A stretch of 64,000 nt of DNA from Ruminococcus sp. AF41-9 (lineage in GTDB: Bacteria; Bacillota; Clostridia; Lachnospirales; Lachnospiraceae), in the NCBI RefSeq assembly GCF_003477525.1, contig NZ_QUDO01000018.1, positions 1 to 64,000 on the forward strand. The letters are read 5' to 3'. Below, one piece after another: positions 47,176 to 57,755 of this stretch. The notes beneath the pieces are model-generated. The model did no database searches. It saw only the letters and a list, made by a program, of their open reading frames with translations, and was not told the origin of the DNA. The number at the start of each line of letters is the position of its first letter. The first letter of the stretch is position 1. The position numbers and the translations under genes were made by a program.

Positions 47176-47778
47176 TTATTTCATTGCATTTTTGATAGCA
47201 GCCAGCAGTTCATCATACTCTTCATAAGCCGGGATATCCGGATAATCTGCTTTGATCTTATCTGTACTTCTGAACAGGAAACCAGCCTTGCTTGCCTGGA
47301 TCATACCAAGGTCGTTGTAGGAATCACCGCTTGCGATAGTATCAAATCCGATAGACTGTAACGCTTTTACAGTGGTTAACTTAGACTGCTCAACTCTCAT
47401 CTTAAAGCCTGTGATCTCACCATTTTCAGCAACTTCAAGTGTATTGCAGAATAAAGTAGGTCTGCCAAGTTTCTCCATCAGAGGTGCTGCAAACTGTGTG
47501 AAAGTATCACTGATCAGAATGACCTGAGAGAAAGAACGAAGTTCATCCAGAAATTCTTTAGCACCCGGAAGCGGATCAATCTTTGCGATAACATCCTGAA
47601 TCTCTTTCAGACCAAGACCATGTTCCTTCAGAATGCCAAGTCTCCAGTTCATCAGCTTATCATAATCCGGCTCATCACGGGTTGTTTTCTTTAATTCCGG
47701 GATTCCACTTGCCTCTGCAAACGCGATCCAGATTTCAGGTACCAGTACGCCTTCTACGTCAAGACATGTAATATACAT
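47176..47778 (-). CDS. thrH: Phosphoserine phosphatase/homoserine phosphotransferase ThrH
   Basis: The 200-residue HAD protein starts MYITCLDVEGVLVPEIWIAF, where DVE replaces the usual DxD of HAD enzymes, as known for ThrH. LISDTFTQF is motif II and SGDSYNDLGM is motif IV. ThrH dephosphorylates phosphoserine and can move the phosphate to homoserine. GAGGAGGAAATATTATT precedes the ATG. It is monocistronic. Confidence 0.88.
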   Translation of the reverse strand: MYITCLDVEGVLVPEIWIAFAEASGIPELKKTTRDEPDYDKLMNWRLGILKEHGLGLKEIQDVIAKIDPLPGAKEFLDELRSFSQVILISDTFTQFAAPLMEKLGRPTLFCNTLEVAENGEITGFKMRVEQSKLTTVKALQSIGFDTIASGDSYNDLGMIQASKAGFLFRSTDKIKADYPDIPAYEEYDELLAAIKNAMK

Positions 47779-47997
47779 AATAATATTTCCTCCTCATATC
47801 CATTGTTGACTTTTACATTTTATCGCTGTACTCAATGAAATTATCTTACCATATTCTTTTGCGGGTTGCAATTCTAAAATTCCAGCAGCGTATCTTTATT
47901 ACGGTGAATGTCTGGAGACAAGCTTTTATTTTTTTACTTTCTGCCTTGCACTCCCAGACCAGATTTTTTGGGGGGCGTCCGAATTTAAAAAAAGAAG

Positions 47998-48026
47998 TTG
48001 ACAACTCATCTATGTGTCTTTATAAT
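47998..48026 (+). promoter_or_regulatory. Consensus promoter for marR-ABC operon
   Basis: TTGACA and TATAAT match consensus perfectly with a 17-base spacer, about 80 bases before the MarR gene. Such strength suggests control by a repressor. Confidence 0.85.
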
Positions 48027-48033
48027 AGTAAAA

Positions 48034-48064
48034 AGTTAGGACACGAACTATTAGGAGGCTAACT
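48034..48064 (+). promoter_or_regulatory. Candidate MarR operator
   Basis: AGTTAG at 48034-48039 and CTAACT at 48059-48064 form a dyad just downstream of the -10 element, with a further ttagga/attagg similarity inside. The position would let the MarR protein block transcription of its own operon. Confidence 0.45.
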
Positions 48065-48104
48065 AATTAGCAAAATTATCAGCAAAAAGGAGGAGGTGTA
48101 AAGC

Positions 48105-48584
48105 GTGGATGAAGAGCTGAAAATCAAAGTAGAAGATATGCACATGGGAAGACTGATCGGTATTCTTTCTCATCAGATGGTGCGAAACAGAAATAATCCG
48201 TCAGATGTAATGAAATCCGATGAACTGACTGCAATGCAGAAACATGTGCTGAAGTTTATTCTTCTGGAAACTTTGCACCGGGATCTTTATCAGAAGGATA
48301 TCGAAGAAGAATTTCAGATACGGAAATCAACCGCAACAGGTACCCTTCAGCTAATGGAAAAGAAAGGCTTTATTTACAGAGAATGTGAAAAACAGGACGG
48401 ACGCCTGAAACGGATCATACCAACCGATAAGGCAAAAGATATCCTTCCGGCAATCCTGGAACATATTGATGAGACAGAACGCTGTCTGGAAAAAGGAATC
48501 TCAAAAGAAGATGTGGCCCTGTGTAAACAGGTTCTCTGGATGATGCACAAAAATCTGGAAGAAATGCAGCGAAAACAAGACTGA
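48105..48584 (+). CDS. MarR-family regulator
   Basis: The 159-residue protein starts with GTG at 48105, set by AAAGGAGGAGGTG upstream. The winged helix lies at about 60-105 (LYQKDIEEEFQIRKSTATGT, then LQLMEKKGFIYRE, with RLKRIIPTDKA as the wing). It should bind its own promoter and release on ligand binding. It is first in an operon with two ABC exporter genes, so it probably controls drug or toxin export. Confidence 0.88.
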   Translation: MDEELKIKVEDMHMGRLIGILSHQMVRNRNNPSDVMKSDELTAMQKHVLKFILLETLHRDLYQKDIEEEFQIRKSTATGTLQLMEKKGFIYRECEKQDGRLKRIIPTDKAKDILPAILEHIDETERCLEKGISKEDVALCKQVLWMMHKNLEEMQRKQD

Positions 48585-48686
48585 AATCCAAAAACAAAGT
48601 TGAAATTCAGAAATAAAACTGAAAAACAAAAACGAGAAGAAAAACAAAAACAGTAAAAATCAATAATCAAGGAGGACATCGAAAAG

Positions 48687-50420
48687 ATGAACAAGAAACT
48701 TTTACGTTCCGTCCGGGAATACAAAAAGCAGTCAGTACTGGCTCCGATCCTTGTAATCCTGGAAGTACTGATGGAAGTTCTGATTCCGCTGGAAATGGCG
48801 AAGATCATCGACACAGGTATTGCAAACGGTGACATGAGCTACATCATCCAGCGTGGCGCCATCCTTGTTGTCATGGCAATGCTTGCCCTGTTCTTCGGCG
48901 TACAGGCTGGAAATATGGCGGCAGTTGCGGCAGCAGGATTTGCCAAAAACTTACGACACGATATTTTTTACAAGGTACAGGACTTCTCCTTCAAAAATAT
49001 CGACCACTTTTCAACTTCAGGTCTGGTCACACGTATGACCACAGATATCACCAACGTACAGCAGGCATATATGATGAGCATCCGTCTCCTTGCCAGAGCA
49101 CCGTTTATGATCATTCTGTCATGGATCATGACACTGACCATCAACAAACCAATTGCAATGCTGTTCCTGGTTGTTGTTCCGCTTCTGGGCGGCACACTCA
49201 TCTTTATTGCAAAGAAGGCACATCCACATTTCATTAAAGTATTTGGTGAATATGATGTCCTGAACAACTCCGTGCAGGAAAATGTAAATGCATCCCGTGT
49301 TGTGAAAGCCTTCGTAAGAGAAGACTACGAAATTGAGAAATTCCATGGAATTTCCAAATACGTTTACACACTGTTTACCAAAGCAGAAAAGATCGTTGCA
49401 TGGAACTCACCGGTTATGATGTTTACCATGTATACCGTGATCATTATCATTGTTGCGATTGGCGGAAGAGGAATCGTATTCGGCAGTATGGAAACCGGTG
49501 AACTGACAAGTATCATTGTCTATGCACTTCAGATCCTGATGTCTCTGAACATGGTAACTTTCGTATTTGTCATGCTGATGATCTCAGAAGCCTCCACAGA
49601 ACGTATCACAGAAGTTCTGGATGAAGTTCCGGAGATGCAGGACAAAGATGACGCAGTGAAAACAGTAGCTGACGGTTCGATTGACTTTAACCATGTAGAC
49701 TTCAGCTATGCAGGCGAAGGCGGAAACCTTTCCCTGAAAGATGTAAACCTTCATATTAAATCAGGCCAGACGGTAGGTATCATCGGTGGAACCGGAAGTG
49801 CCAAGTCTACTCTGGTGCAGCTTATCCCGAGACTTTATGATGTCACAAACGGTAATGTTCAGGTCGGCGGCGTGGATGTCCGCAACTATAACCTGGAAGT
49901 ACTCCGTGATCAGGTTTCCATGGTACTTCAGAAAAACGTGCTGTTCTCCGGAAGTATCTATGAAAATATCCGCTGGGGTGATGAGAAAGCCAGCGATGCC
50001 GAAGTTCAGCGTGTATGTAAGCTGGCTCAGGCAGACGGATTCGTCAGTGAATTTCCGGATGGCTACAACACCATGATCGTTCAGGGCGGTAACAACGTAT
50101 CCGGTGGTCAGAAACAGCGTCTGTGTATTGCCAGAGCACTGCTTAAGAAACCGAAGATCCTGATCCTGGATGACTCTACCAGTGCGGTAGATACCAGAAC
50201 CGATGCCCTGATTCGTAAGGCTTTCCGCGAAGAAATCCCGAACACAACAAAGATCATTATCGCACAGCGAGTTTCTTCTATTGAAGATGCAGACCAGATT
50301 ATTGTACTGGATGACGGTAAGATCGTAGGCGTAGGCACTTCAGAAGAACTTCTGAAAACAAACGACATTTACAGAGAAGTATATGAATCACAGGTCAAAG
50401 GAGGCGGAGACGATGAATAA
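48687..50420 (+). CDS. ABC exporter half, degenerate-site subunit
   Basis: The 577-residue half-transporter has six membrane helices (residues 15-300) and an ATPase domain. Walker A reads GGTGSAKST, with Ala in place of the usual Gly, and Walker B ends LILDDSTSAVD, with Asp instead of the catalytic Glu. The signature is VSGGQKQR. This makes it the catalytically weak partner of a heterodimeric exporter, as in BmrC/BmrD-type pairs. It overlaps the next gene by eight bases. Confidence 0.9.
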   Translation: MNKKLLRSVREYKKQSVLAPILVILEVLMEVLIPLEMAKIIDTGIANGDMSYIIQRGAILVVMAMLALFFGVQAGNMAAVAAAGFAKNLRHDIFYKVQDFSFKNIDHFSTSGLVTRMTTDITNVQQAYMMSIRLLARAPFMIILSWIMTLTINKPIAMLFLVVVPLLGGTLIFIAKKAHPHFIKVFGEYDVLNNSVQENVNASRVVKAFVREDYEIEKFHGISKYVYTLFTKAEKIVAWNSPVMMFTMYTVIIIIVAIGGRGIVFGSMETGELTSIIVYALQILMSLNMVTFVFVMLMISEASTERITEVLDEVPEMQDKDDAVKTVADGSIDFNHVDFSYAGEGGNLSLKDVNLHIKSGQTVGIIGGTGSAKSTLVQLIPRLYDVTNGNVQVGGVDVRNYNLEVLRDQVSMVLQKNVLFSGSIYENIRWGDEKASDAEVQRVCKLAQADGFVSEFPDGYNTMIVQGGNNVSGGQKQRLCIARALLKKPKILILDDSTSAVDTRTDALIRKAFREEIPNTTKIIIAQRVSSIEDADQIIVLDDGKIVGVGTSEELLKTNDIYREVYESQVKGGGDDE

Positions 50421-52296
50421 GAAGAAAAAAATAGACCAGAACACCATCAAAACTGCCAAAAGACTTCTGAAATATATGACAGGAACACATAAGATACAGT
50501 TTATCATCGTATTTATCTGCATCTTTGTCAGTTCCGTGGCAAGTATTGCAGTCTCTCTGTCCCTGAAATTCCTGCTGGATGATTTTATCATTCCGCTGAT
50601 CGGACAGACGGATCCGAACTTTGCAGAGCTGTATAAAGCACTGGCAGTTCTTGGCACGATTTTTGCACTGGGTGTTATTGCCACATTTATTTATACAAGA
50701 ATGATGGTTTTCATCGGACAGGGTGTGCTCAAGAGTGTACGTGATGACATGTTCGAGCATATGCAGACTCTCCCGATCCGCTACTTCGACCAGAACACAA
50801 ACGGATCTATCATGAGTCTTTATACCAATGATACCGATACTCTGAGACAGATGATCAGCCAGGCGATTCCGCAGGCATTGATGGCATTGTTTACCATTAT
50901 TGTTACTTTTATTTCCATGCTGCTGTTAAGCCCGCTGCTTACCATTCTGGCAGTTGTGATCATCTTTGTCATGCTGAAAGTTACCAATAAGATTGGTTCC
51001 AACAGTGGAAAATATTTCATCCGTCAGCAGGTAGCTCTGGCAGATGTGACCGGATTTGTGGAAGAACGAATGAACGGTCAGAGAGTTGTAAAAGTTTTCA
51101 ACCATGAAGACAAATCCAAGGTGGAATTTGACAAACTCAACGAAGCTCTTTTCGAGAGCTCCGCAAACGCAAACAAATACGGAAACATGATGGGACCGGT
51201 GATCGGTAACATCGGTAACCTGCAGTTCGTACTGACAGCAGTACTTGGCGGACTTCTCTCTGTCACAGGTGTGGGCGGCATTACTCTTGGTGTTATGGCT
51301 TCCTATTTACAGTTCACAAAGAGCTTCACTCAGCCATTCATGCAGGTGGCACAGCAGTTCAACGCGATCGTTATGGCACTTGCGGGTGCAGAACGAATCT
51401 TTAAACTCATTGATGAGAAACCGGAAGAAGATGAAGGTTATGTAGAACTTGTCAATGCGAGAAAAGATGCAAACGGAAATATCACCGAATGCAAAGAGAG
51501 AACCGGCATGTGGGCATGGAAACATCCGCATTCCGCAGACGGTTCCGTTACTTACACTGAACTGACAGGTGACGTTCGTTTCGAAGACGTTACCTTCGGA
51601 TATAACCCGGATAAAGTGATCCTGAAAGACATCAGTCTTTTTGCAAAACCTGGTCAGAAACTTGCTTTCGTAGGTTCTACCGGTGCAGGAAAGACAACCA
51701 TCACCAACCTGATCAATCGTTTCTATGATATTCAGGAAGGTAAGATCCGTTACGACGGAATCAACATCACCAAGATCAGGAAAGATGACCTGAGACGTTC
51801 TCTGGGAATCGTACTTCAGGATACCCATCTGTTTACAGGAACCATCAAGGAAAACATCCGCTATGGGAAACTGGATGCCACAGATGAGGAAGTATACGAG
51901 GCAGCAAGACTGGCTCACGCAGACCAGTTCATTAAGATGCTTCCAAACGGATATGATACCATGTTAAGCGGAGACGGCGAAGAACTCTCCCAGGGACAGC
52001 GCCAGCTTCTCTCCATCGCCAGAGCAGCCGTAGCCAACCCGCCGGTACTGATCCTGGATGAAGCAACTTCAAGCATCGATACCCGTACTGAGAGTATCGT
52101 ACAGAAAGGTATGGATAACCTCATGAAAGGCCGTACCGTATTCGTAATCGCCCATCGACTCTCAACGATCAGAAACAGCGATGCGATCATTGTACTGGAT
52201 CACGGTAAGATCATAGAGCGAGGCGATCATGAAGACCTCATTAAGTTAAAGGGAACCTATTATCAGCTTTATACAGGTAAACTGGAACTGTCTTAA
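50413..52296 (+). CDS. ABC exporter half, catalytic subunit
   Basis: ATG 50413 follows AAAGGAGGCGGAGACG inside the end of the previous gene and gives 627 residues. Six membrane helices precede the ATPase with Walker A GSTGAGKTT, signature LSQGQRQL and Walker B LILDEATSSID with the catalytic Glu. About 45 extra residues before the ATPase domain (near 345-385) resemble the insert seen in BmrD-like subunits. It forms the heterodimer with the upstream gene product. Confidence 0.9.
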   Translation: MNKKKKIDQNTIKTAKRLLKYMTGTHKIQFIIVFICIFVSSVASIAVSLSLKFLLDDFIIPLIGQTDPNFAELYKALAVLGTIFALGVIATFIYTRMMVFIGQGVLKSVRDDMFEHMQTLPIRYFDQNTNGSIMSLYTNDTDTLRQMISQAIPQALMALFTIIVTFISMLLLSPLLTILAVVIIFVMLKVTNKIGSNSGKYFIRQQVALADVTGFVEERMNGQRVVKVFNHEDKSKVEFDKLNEALFESSANANKYGNMMGPVIGNIGNLQFVLTAVLGGLLSVTGVGGITLGVMASYLQFTKSFTQPFMQVAQQFNAIVMALAGAERIFKLIDEKPEEDEGYVELVNARKDANGNITECKERTGMWAWKHPHSADGSVTYTELTGDVRFEDVTFGYNPDKVILKDISLFAKPGQKLAFVGSTGAGKTTITNLINRFYDIQEGKIRYDGINITKIRKDDLRRSLGIVLQDTHLFTGTIKENIRYGKLDATDEEVYEAARLAHADQFIKMLPNGYDTMLSGDGEELSQGQRQLLSIARAAVANPPVLILDEATSSIDTRTESIVQKGMDNLMKGRTVFVIAHRLSTIRNSDAIIVLDHGKIIERGDHEDLIKLKGTYYQLYTGKLELS

Positions 52297-52323
52297 AGGG
52301 CAGGAAAAGAAAAAAGCAGGAAG

Positions 52324-52449
52324 AAACGGAAATTTACGATTTCTGTAATTCCGTTTTGATATTGGAAAAAAACTGAATTATTCAACAGAATCGTATCGAG
52401 AAGATATGGCCGCAATCCATTCAGAAGATGATGGATTGCGGTCTTTTTT
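52324..52449 (+). terminator. Two terminators after ABC operon
   Basis: The first hairpin pairs AAACGGAA (52324-52331) with TTCCGTTT (52349-52356). The second pairs CCGCAATCCAT (52410-52420) with ATGGATTGCGG (52431-52441), followed by TCTTTTTT. Confidence 0.8.
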
Positions 52450-52537
52450 GCCCTCACTGCATAAAATATAGATGGAAATATCCATGGACGGGTTAACAGG
52501 CTGTGACAATCATGTATGGAAAGGCAGGGAGAGCAGA

Positions 52538-53095
52538 ATGAAAAATAAAAAATATGGTTGGCCCAGGCGATGTTTAAGCCTTATATGTGTGATGGTGCTT
52601 ATCAGTATGATCGTACTGCAAAGCGTTCCGGTCACATATGTATCCGGAAGTGATGATTCAGAATGGCTGAACATGGAACCGGATCCCTTTACGTCAGAAC
52701 CTGAAGGAAATTCACAGATGACAGAAACCTCGAAAATGGAACCTGAGCAGGAGAACAATCCTTTTTCGGATGGGACGACCTCAGATGGAGTAACAGAGGT
52801 TTCAGAAGAACCGCAGCTGACAGAAACGCCGGAAGTACCTCCAACAGAAGTTCCGGAAGTATCTCCGACAGAGACACCGGAAATATCCCCGACAGAAATT
52901 CCGGAACCGTCTCCGACGGAAAAACCGGACAATGCAGACGCAGAAGTCACAAAATATGATTATCAAAGTGAAGATATTAATGTAAAAGTAACACTGACAG
53001 ATCCGTCAGACCTCCCCGACAACGCGAAACTGGTAGTTACCCCGGTGGAGATCAGCCAGGAGGCACAGGATCAGCTTGAAAATACGCAAAAATAA
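52538..53095 (+). CDS. Short secreted Thr/Pro/Glu-repeat protein
   Basis: Start ATG 52538 (MKNKKYGWPRR) follows GGGAGAGCAG; upstream in-frame ATGs lack a ribosome site. The 185-residue product has a signal peptide (ICVMVLISMIVLQSVPVTYV) and a low-complexity linker of PTE/SPTE/PEVPP units. It ends in DINVKVTLTDPSDLPDNAKL, which looks like the opening of a beta-rich domain from large surface proteins. The protein ends where a domain seems to begin, so it may be truncated. No anchor motif is present. Confidence 0.6.
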   Translation: MKNKKYGWPRRCLSLICVMVLISMIVLQSVPVTYVSGSDDSEWLNMEPDPFTSEPEGNSQMTETSKMEPEQENNPFSDGTTSDGVTEVSEEPQLTETPEVPPTEVPEVSPTETPEISPTEIPEPSPTEKPDNADAEVTKYDYQSEDINVKVTLTDPSDLPDNAKLVVTPVEISQEAQDQLENTQK

Positions 53096-53285
53096 AAAAT
53101 GAAAATAGTAAGTGCAGTGCCGCAGGAATTATGAGTTTCTGCGGCATTTATTATGGTTACAGTTGTGATGCGGTTTATATGGAAGAAATCTGCAAATAAA
53201 TGTATGTAGACAGGTTTTGGGAGAAACTGCATGTGTGAAAAAAATATAAAATTGTGTGAATAATCTATAAAAATATATAGAAATA

Positions 53286-53314
53286 TTGAATTTGCAGATA
53301 AAAAATGATACAAT
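53286..53314 (+). promoter_or_regulatory. Promoter of the yceG-ter operon
   Basis: TTGAAT and TACAAT are spaced by 17 bases, about 75 bases before the yceG start. Confidence 0.55.
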
Positions 53315-53389
53315 ACCAAGTAAATTAGCCAGAACAATTTGGATTTCAGACTATCTGTTCTGAAATTCGTAGCAAAAAGGTGAACATAT

Positions 53390-55857
53390 ATGTTTAGACA
53401 TCAGAAGATACAGAATCTGGATGATTTTTTTAAAAATCTTTCAGACAGGGGAACGTGTCAGGATATCTATTTTTATCGGATTAACGGATATACAGAAGAG
53501 ATTGAACAGTTTATCTGGAAATATTATGAAACTGCCCGGAGACGGGGAGTGGTGATCGAGGGGAAGATTCCGAATCCGGATGAGAAGAATCTTCCTATTA
53601 TGGAGAAATCATGGGTATGGACTTTGTACTGAGTCAGGAATTTATCAGCACAAGTCTGGAGAAATGGCTGCCCAGAATGAAGGTTCACCAGAGGAAGAAT
53701 GTGGCGGATTCGATTTATGATTCTCTTTTTTTACTGAGAAGAGAAGGAAAAAATGACAATATGCTCCGCAACGCCTACATTAAATTTATGTGCTGGCTCT
53801 ATTATAAATTTGAACGGATCGTAAATCTTCTGGGAGAAGAAGAAATCCCGAAGATTTTATATGAAGGAGAAATCAGCAGATATGAACTGATGCTGATCTC
53901 CATTCTGGCGAATGCCGGATGTGATGTGGTGCTTTTGCAGTATCACGGAGATAAAAAATATCTGGAGCTGGATCCGAAGTCTGCATTGTCGGATGAACTT
54001 CAGATACAGAGCCTGAAACGGACGGAGATAACAGGACAGGAAAGATATATGGGACCGGGGGCAGAAAATGCTCTTTCTGGTTCTGAAATGAAAGCATTTC
54101 CGGCAGAATTTAACCTGAAATGGCTGCGTGAGCAGATACAGCGGGAAATGAATGCAGAACGTCTGTATGGAAAGAAACCAGAGTTGCTAAACTGTACCAA
54201 CGCATGGATATCCGGAAAAGGTCTGGATGATATCCGGACTCCAGTGATGAACAGAAGGCTGGAGGGAAAGTCGGATGGAGCGGTAAATGAAACGTTGAAT
54301 GGAACGTCAGATCCGAAACTGTTTTATAACTGTTTTCTGCTGATCAATGGTGTGGAGGATAAGCTGACTTATCTGAATGAGCTGTACCAGTTCGGGCAGG
54401 AATTAAAAGCTGCCGGACGTCCGGTCGTGATCGTAAATGGCAGGATTCAGCCGCCATCCCCGGAGGAAATCGCAGGAATCCGAAGGCAGAATTACAGAAA
54501 TACAGATGAACTGCTTATGAATTTATCCGAAAATATTCATTATGCAAGCGAACCGGAGCTGCAGAGACTGATGGTGAAGGCGTTTGTAGATATAATGAAG
54601 AAGGAAGCGTCTCACCCGGACATGAATCTGAATAAGCTGACAGGAAAGGCGGTTTATCTGCTTTGCTGGCTGAAACGATATCAGGCACAGCTTTTTCCGG
54701 CATGGAAGATGCCGGAGATCAGTTGTTTTATTTATATGGAAGGAAATGGAAGTACAGGAAACAGGAATGAGGCGGAGGGCCTTTTCCTGAAAATGCTTTC
54801 CCGGCTTCCGACAGATGTACTGATCTTAAATCCCGACAGGAACCATAAAGTAGAATTTGGGGAAGTTCCGGAGAAACTTCAGGAAAATTTCAGGAAAAAT
54901 CTTCAGGATAAAATGCTTTATGAGCTGAATTTTGAAGAATCGCTTTCTGTGAAAGAATTTCCGGAGGAAAATAATAGTGTACAGATGGGAACCGCCGCCT
55001 ACCATGCGGAGCGGGAGCTGGATACGCTGATGTACCAGAATTCCGGGCTGTACAGGGAGAAGCAGTACCAGAAAGCAGTGTCGGTCAGCCTTCAGACGAT
55101 GTATGAAGAAATCTGGATGCTCTGGAAAGAAGATCTGAAGTACCGGCCGAATTTCAGTACCACAGAGGATAAGGTGAATATGCCTGTGATCTTTGCCAAG
55201 GTATCCGGGGTAAAGGATGGATCAGTGGCTCATTACTGGGAAAAGATTCAGGAACTGATCACGGAAGATACGGTAGTGGTAAAGAATGTACCGTTTCTTG
55301 ATCCGATGAAAGAGAACTCAATGAAGGCACCGGCGGTTGGTTTTTACAGGAATCACCGGTTGCAGAGGGAGAAGATTAAGAAGCATCCGGATTATCCTTA
55401 TGGTTTTCTGCGGGAGGAGATTCAGGAGTACATTCTGGACAAGCTTCAGCTTCTGATCGATGAGAAATTGATCCGTGGAACGTTTGAGAATGGGACGGAG
55501 TATACGATCATTGCGACTGTTCTGAATCTTCCGAAAGAAATCCTCAGACTGATACAGAAATTTGATTTTACAAAAAAGAATCCGAAAATGGTATATATCA
55601 ATACAGGGGAAAAAATAATGTCCCTGGAAGATTCGATCTTAACTGCGTTTTTGAATCTGGTGGGATTTGACATTGTGTTCTTTATCCCTACCGGATATCA
55701 GAATATAGAGAAACATTTTAACAGAAAGGTGATGGAGGAACATCAGGCAGGAGAATATCTGTATGATCTTACAGTTCCGGATTTCCGGACAGTTTCCGCT
55801 TCATCACCGGCAAAGCCTAAATCATGGATAGAAAGACTGTTTGGGGGAGGAGTGTGA
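53390..55857 (+). pseudogene. yceG: YceG-like protein of tellurite/stress operon, frameshifted
   Basis: ATG 53390 follows AAGGTG. The frame reads MFRHQKIQNLDDFFKNL to DEKNL at 53592, then continues in the next frame as YYGEIMGMDFVLSQEFIST to 55857. One T is missing at 53592-53593. The repaired length is about 822 residues. The protein is soluble, with no recognised catalytic motif, and matches the YceG family whose Bacillus homologue sits in yceCDEFGH with TerD- and TelA-like genes. Its biochemical role is not known to me. It ends five bases before telA. Confidence 0.7.
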
Positions 55858-55861
55858 GAGA

Positions 55862-57007
55862 ATGGGACTTGATTTCAGTAAAGCAGGAGCAGGGAGTGCA
55901 CCACAGAGTGGGGCAGTGAAAAATGTTCCTGAAGTCGTGAAGCAATATGATATTGTGGCGGACCGGCAGCAGATGAATGAAACACTGACAGGTTCTCAGG
56001 AAGTGGACGATATCGTCAGTACGATTGAGGTCAATAATCTGGAGACGATCGTATCGTTTGGCGCAGAAGTGGCGGAGGAGATTTCCAAAGCATCGGACGT
56101 GGTTCTGAACAGCATGAATATGTCCCAGCTGGATGAGACGAGCGAAATGCTTACGACTCTGGCGAAGGTTATGGACAAGTTTGATTTGGAGGAAATCAAT
56201 AAGAATCCGGGAATGATCGAGAAGCTGTTTGGCGGATTTAAGAAACAACTGGATAAAATTCTGGATAAATATCATACTATGGGAGAAGAAATCGATAAGA
56301 TTTATGTTCAGTTAAAGCAGTACGAATCCGAGATTAAGCAGTCGAACCGTAAGCTGGAGACAATGTTTGATGCCAATGTAAACTATTATCATGAACTGGT
56401 GAAATATATTCTTGCCGGAGAGCAGGGATGCCGGGAACTGGAAGATTACATTGCACAGCGGCAGGCAGATATGGAAGCAACCGGCGACCAGTCTATTCAG
56501 TTTGAATTGACGACTCTGAATCAGGCACTGATGATGCTGGAGCAGAGAACGCAGGATTTAAGAACTGCGGAGAGTGTGGCAATGCAGTCCATTCCGATGA
56601 TCCGCACAATGGCATTCAGCAATATGAATCTGGTGCGGAAAATTAACTCTGCATTTATCATTACGCTTCCGGTATTCAAGCAGGCACTGGCACAGGCAAT
56701 CATGCTGAAACGCCAGAAAATGCAAGCAGAAGCACTCTCAGCGCTGGATGAAAAGACAAATGAAATGCTTCTGAAAAATGCACGGAATACCGTGGAACAG
56801 TCTAAGATGACTGCGCGTATGGCATCCGGAAGTTCCATCAAGGCAGAAACTCTGGAAACAACCTGGAAAACAATTGTCAACGGAATTGACGAAACCAGAC
56901 AGATTCAGGAAGATGCCCGCAGAAAGCGTGTGGAAGACCAGAAAAAGCTGGAGGATATTAAACAGGAATTTAACCGAATGTACCATATGCCGCCAAAGAA
57001 ACAATAA
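55862..57007 (+). CDS. telA: TelA-like toxic anion resistance protein
   Basis: ATG 55862 is set by GGGGAGGAG ten bases upstream and gives 381 residues. The protein is helical throughout with long amphipathic segments (SFGAEVAEEISKASDVVL, LKQYESEIKQSNRKLETM, NMNLVRKINSAFIITLPVFK) typical of the TelA/KlaA family linked to tellurite and toxic anion tolerance. It lacks membrane helices. The neighbours YceG and TerD give the same assignment. Confidence 0.85.
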   Translation: MGLDFSKAGAGSAPQSGAVKNVPEVVKQYDIVADRQQMNETLTGSQEVDDIVSTIEVNNLETIVSFGAEVAEEISKASDVVLNSMNMSQLDETSEMLTTLAKVMDKFDLEEINKNPGMIEKLFGGFKKQLDKILDKYHTMGEEIDKIYVQLKQYESEIKQSNRKLETMFDANVNYYHELVKYILAGEQGCRELEDYIAQRQADMEATGDQSIQFELTTLNQALMMLEQRTQDLRTAESVAMQSIPMIRTMAFSNMNLVRKINSAFIITLPVFKQALAQAIMLKRQKMQAEALSALDEKTNEMLLKNARNTVEQSKMTARMASGSSIKAETLETTWKTIVNGIDETRQIQEDARRKRVEDQKKLEDIKQEFNRMYHMPPKKQ

Positions 57008-57037
57008 TAAATCCATAAATCCAAGGAGGAAAAAATT

Positions 57038-57619
57038 ATGCCTATTAATTTATCAAAAGGACAGAAAGTTGATTTAACAAAGGGAAATCCATCACTGAAA
57101 AATATCATGGTAGGACTTGGCTGGGATGTCAATGCATTTGATTCCGGTTCTGATTTCGACCTGGATGCAGCAGCTTTTATGTGTGGCGCTAATGGCAAAT
57201 GCCCGACAGAAAAAGAGTTCGTTTTCTACGGAAATCTGGTTCATCCGAGCGAAGGTGTAAAGCATATGGGCGACAACCGTACCGGTGAAGGTGAGGGTGA
57301 TGACGAGCAGATCGAAATCGACCTGACAAAGATTCCTGCCAATATCGAGAGAATTGCTTTTACAGCAACCATCTATGATGCAGACGTAAGACGCCAGAAC
57401 TTCGGACAGGTTTCCAATGCCTATATTCGTATCGTGGACGAAGCTACAAATCAGGAGCTGATCCGCTATGATCTGGGAGAAGATTTCTCCATCGAGACAG
57501 CAGTGGTTGTAGGTGAACTTTACAAACACAATGGCGACTGGAAATTCAATGCGATCGGAAGCGGTTTCCAGGGTGGACTGGCTGCATTATGCGGACACTA
57601 TGGAATTGAGGTTGCGTAA
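57038..57619 (+). CDS. terD: TerD-family calcium-binding stress protein, copy 1
   Basis: The 193-residue protein has the TerD features [20 protein letters not shown] (acidic calcium site) and [20 protein letters not shown]. TerD proteins bind calcium and support resistance to tellurite, phage or envelope stress through an unclear mechanism. AAGGAGGAAAAAATT precedes the ATG. Confidence 0.92.
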   Translation: MPINLSKGQKVDLTKGNPSLKNIMVGLGWDVNAFDSGSDFDLDAAAFMCGANGKCPTEKEFVFYGNLVHPSEGVKHMGDNRTGEGEGDDEQIEIDLTKIPANIERIAFTATIYDADVRRQNFGQVSNAYIRIVDEATNQELIRYDLGEDFSIETAVVVGELYKHNGDWKFNAIGSGFQGGLAALCGHYGIEVA

Positions 57620-57755
57620 GAATAACCAGAAGTGTTTTTTATGAGAAGCCGTTATCGTAAGATTTTTGCTGAATATCCGGAAACAGATATAAAGATGGAT
57701 GTAAAAACGGATATAGAAACAGCAGAGAAATCAGTATAAATTAAGGAGGTGCCGT

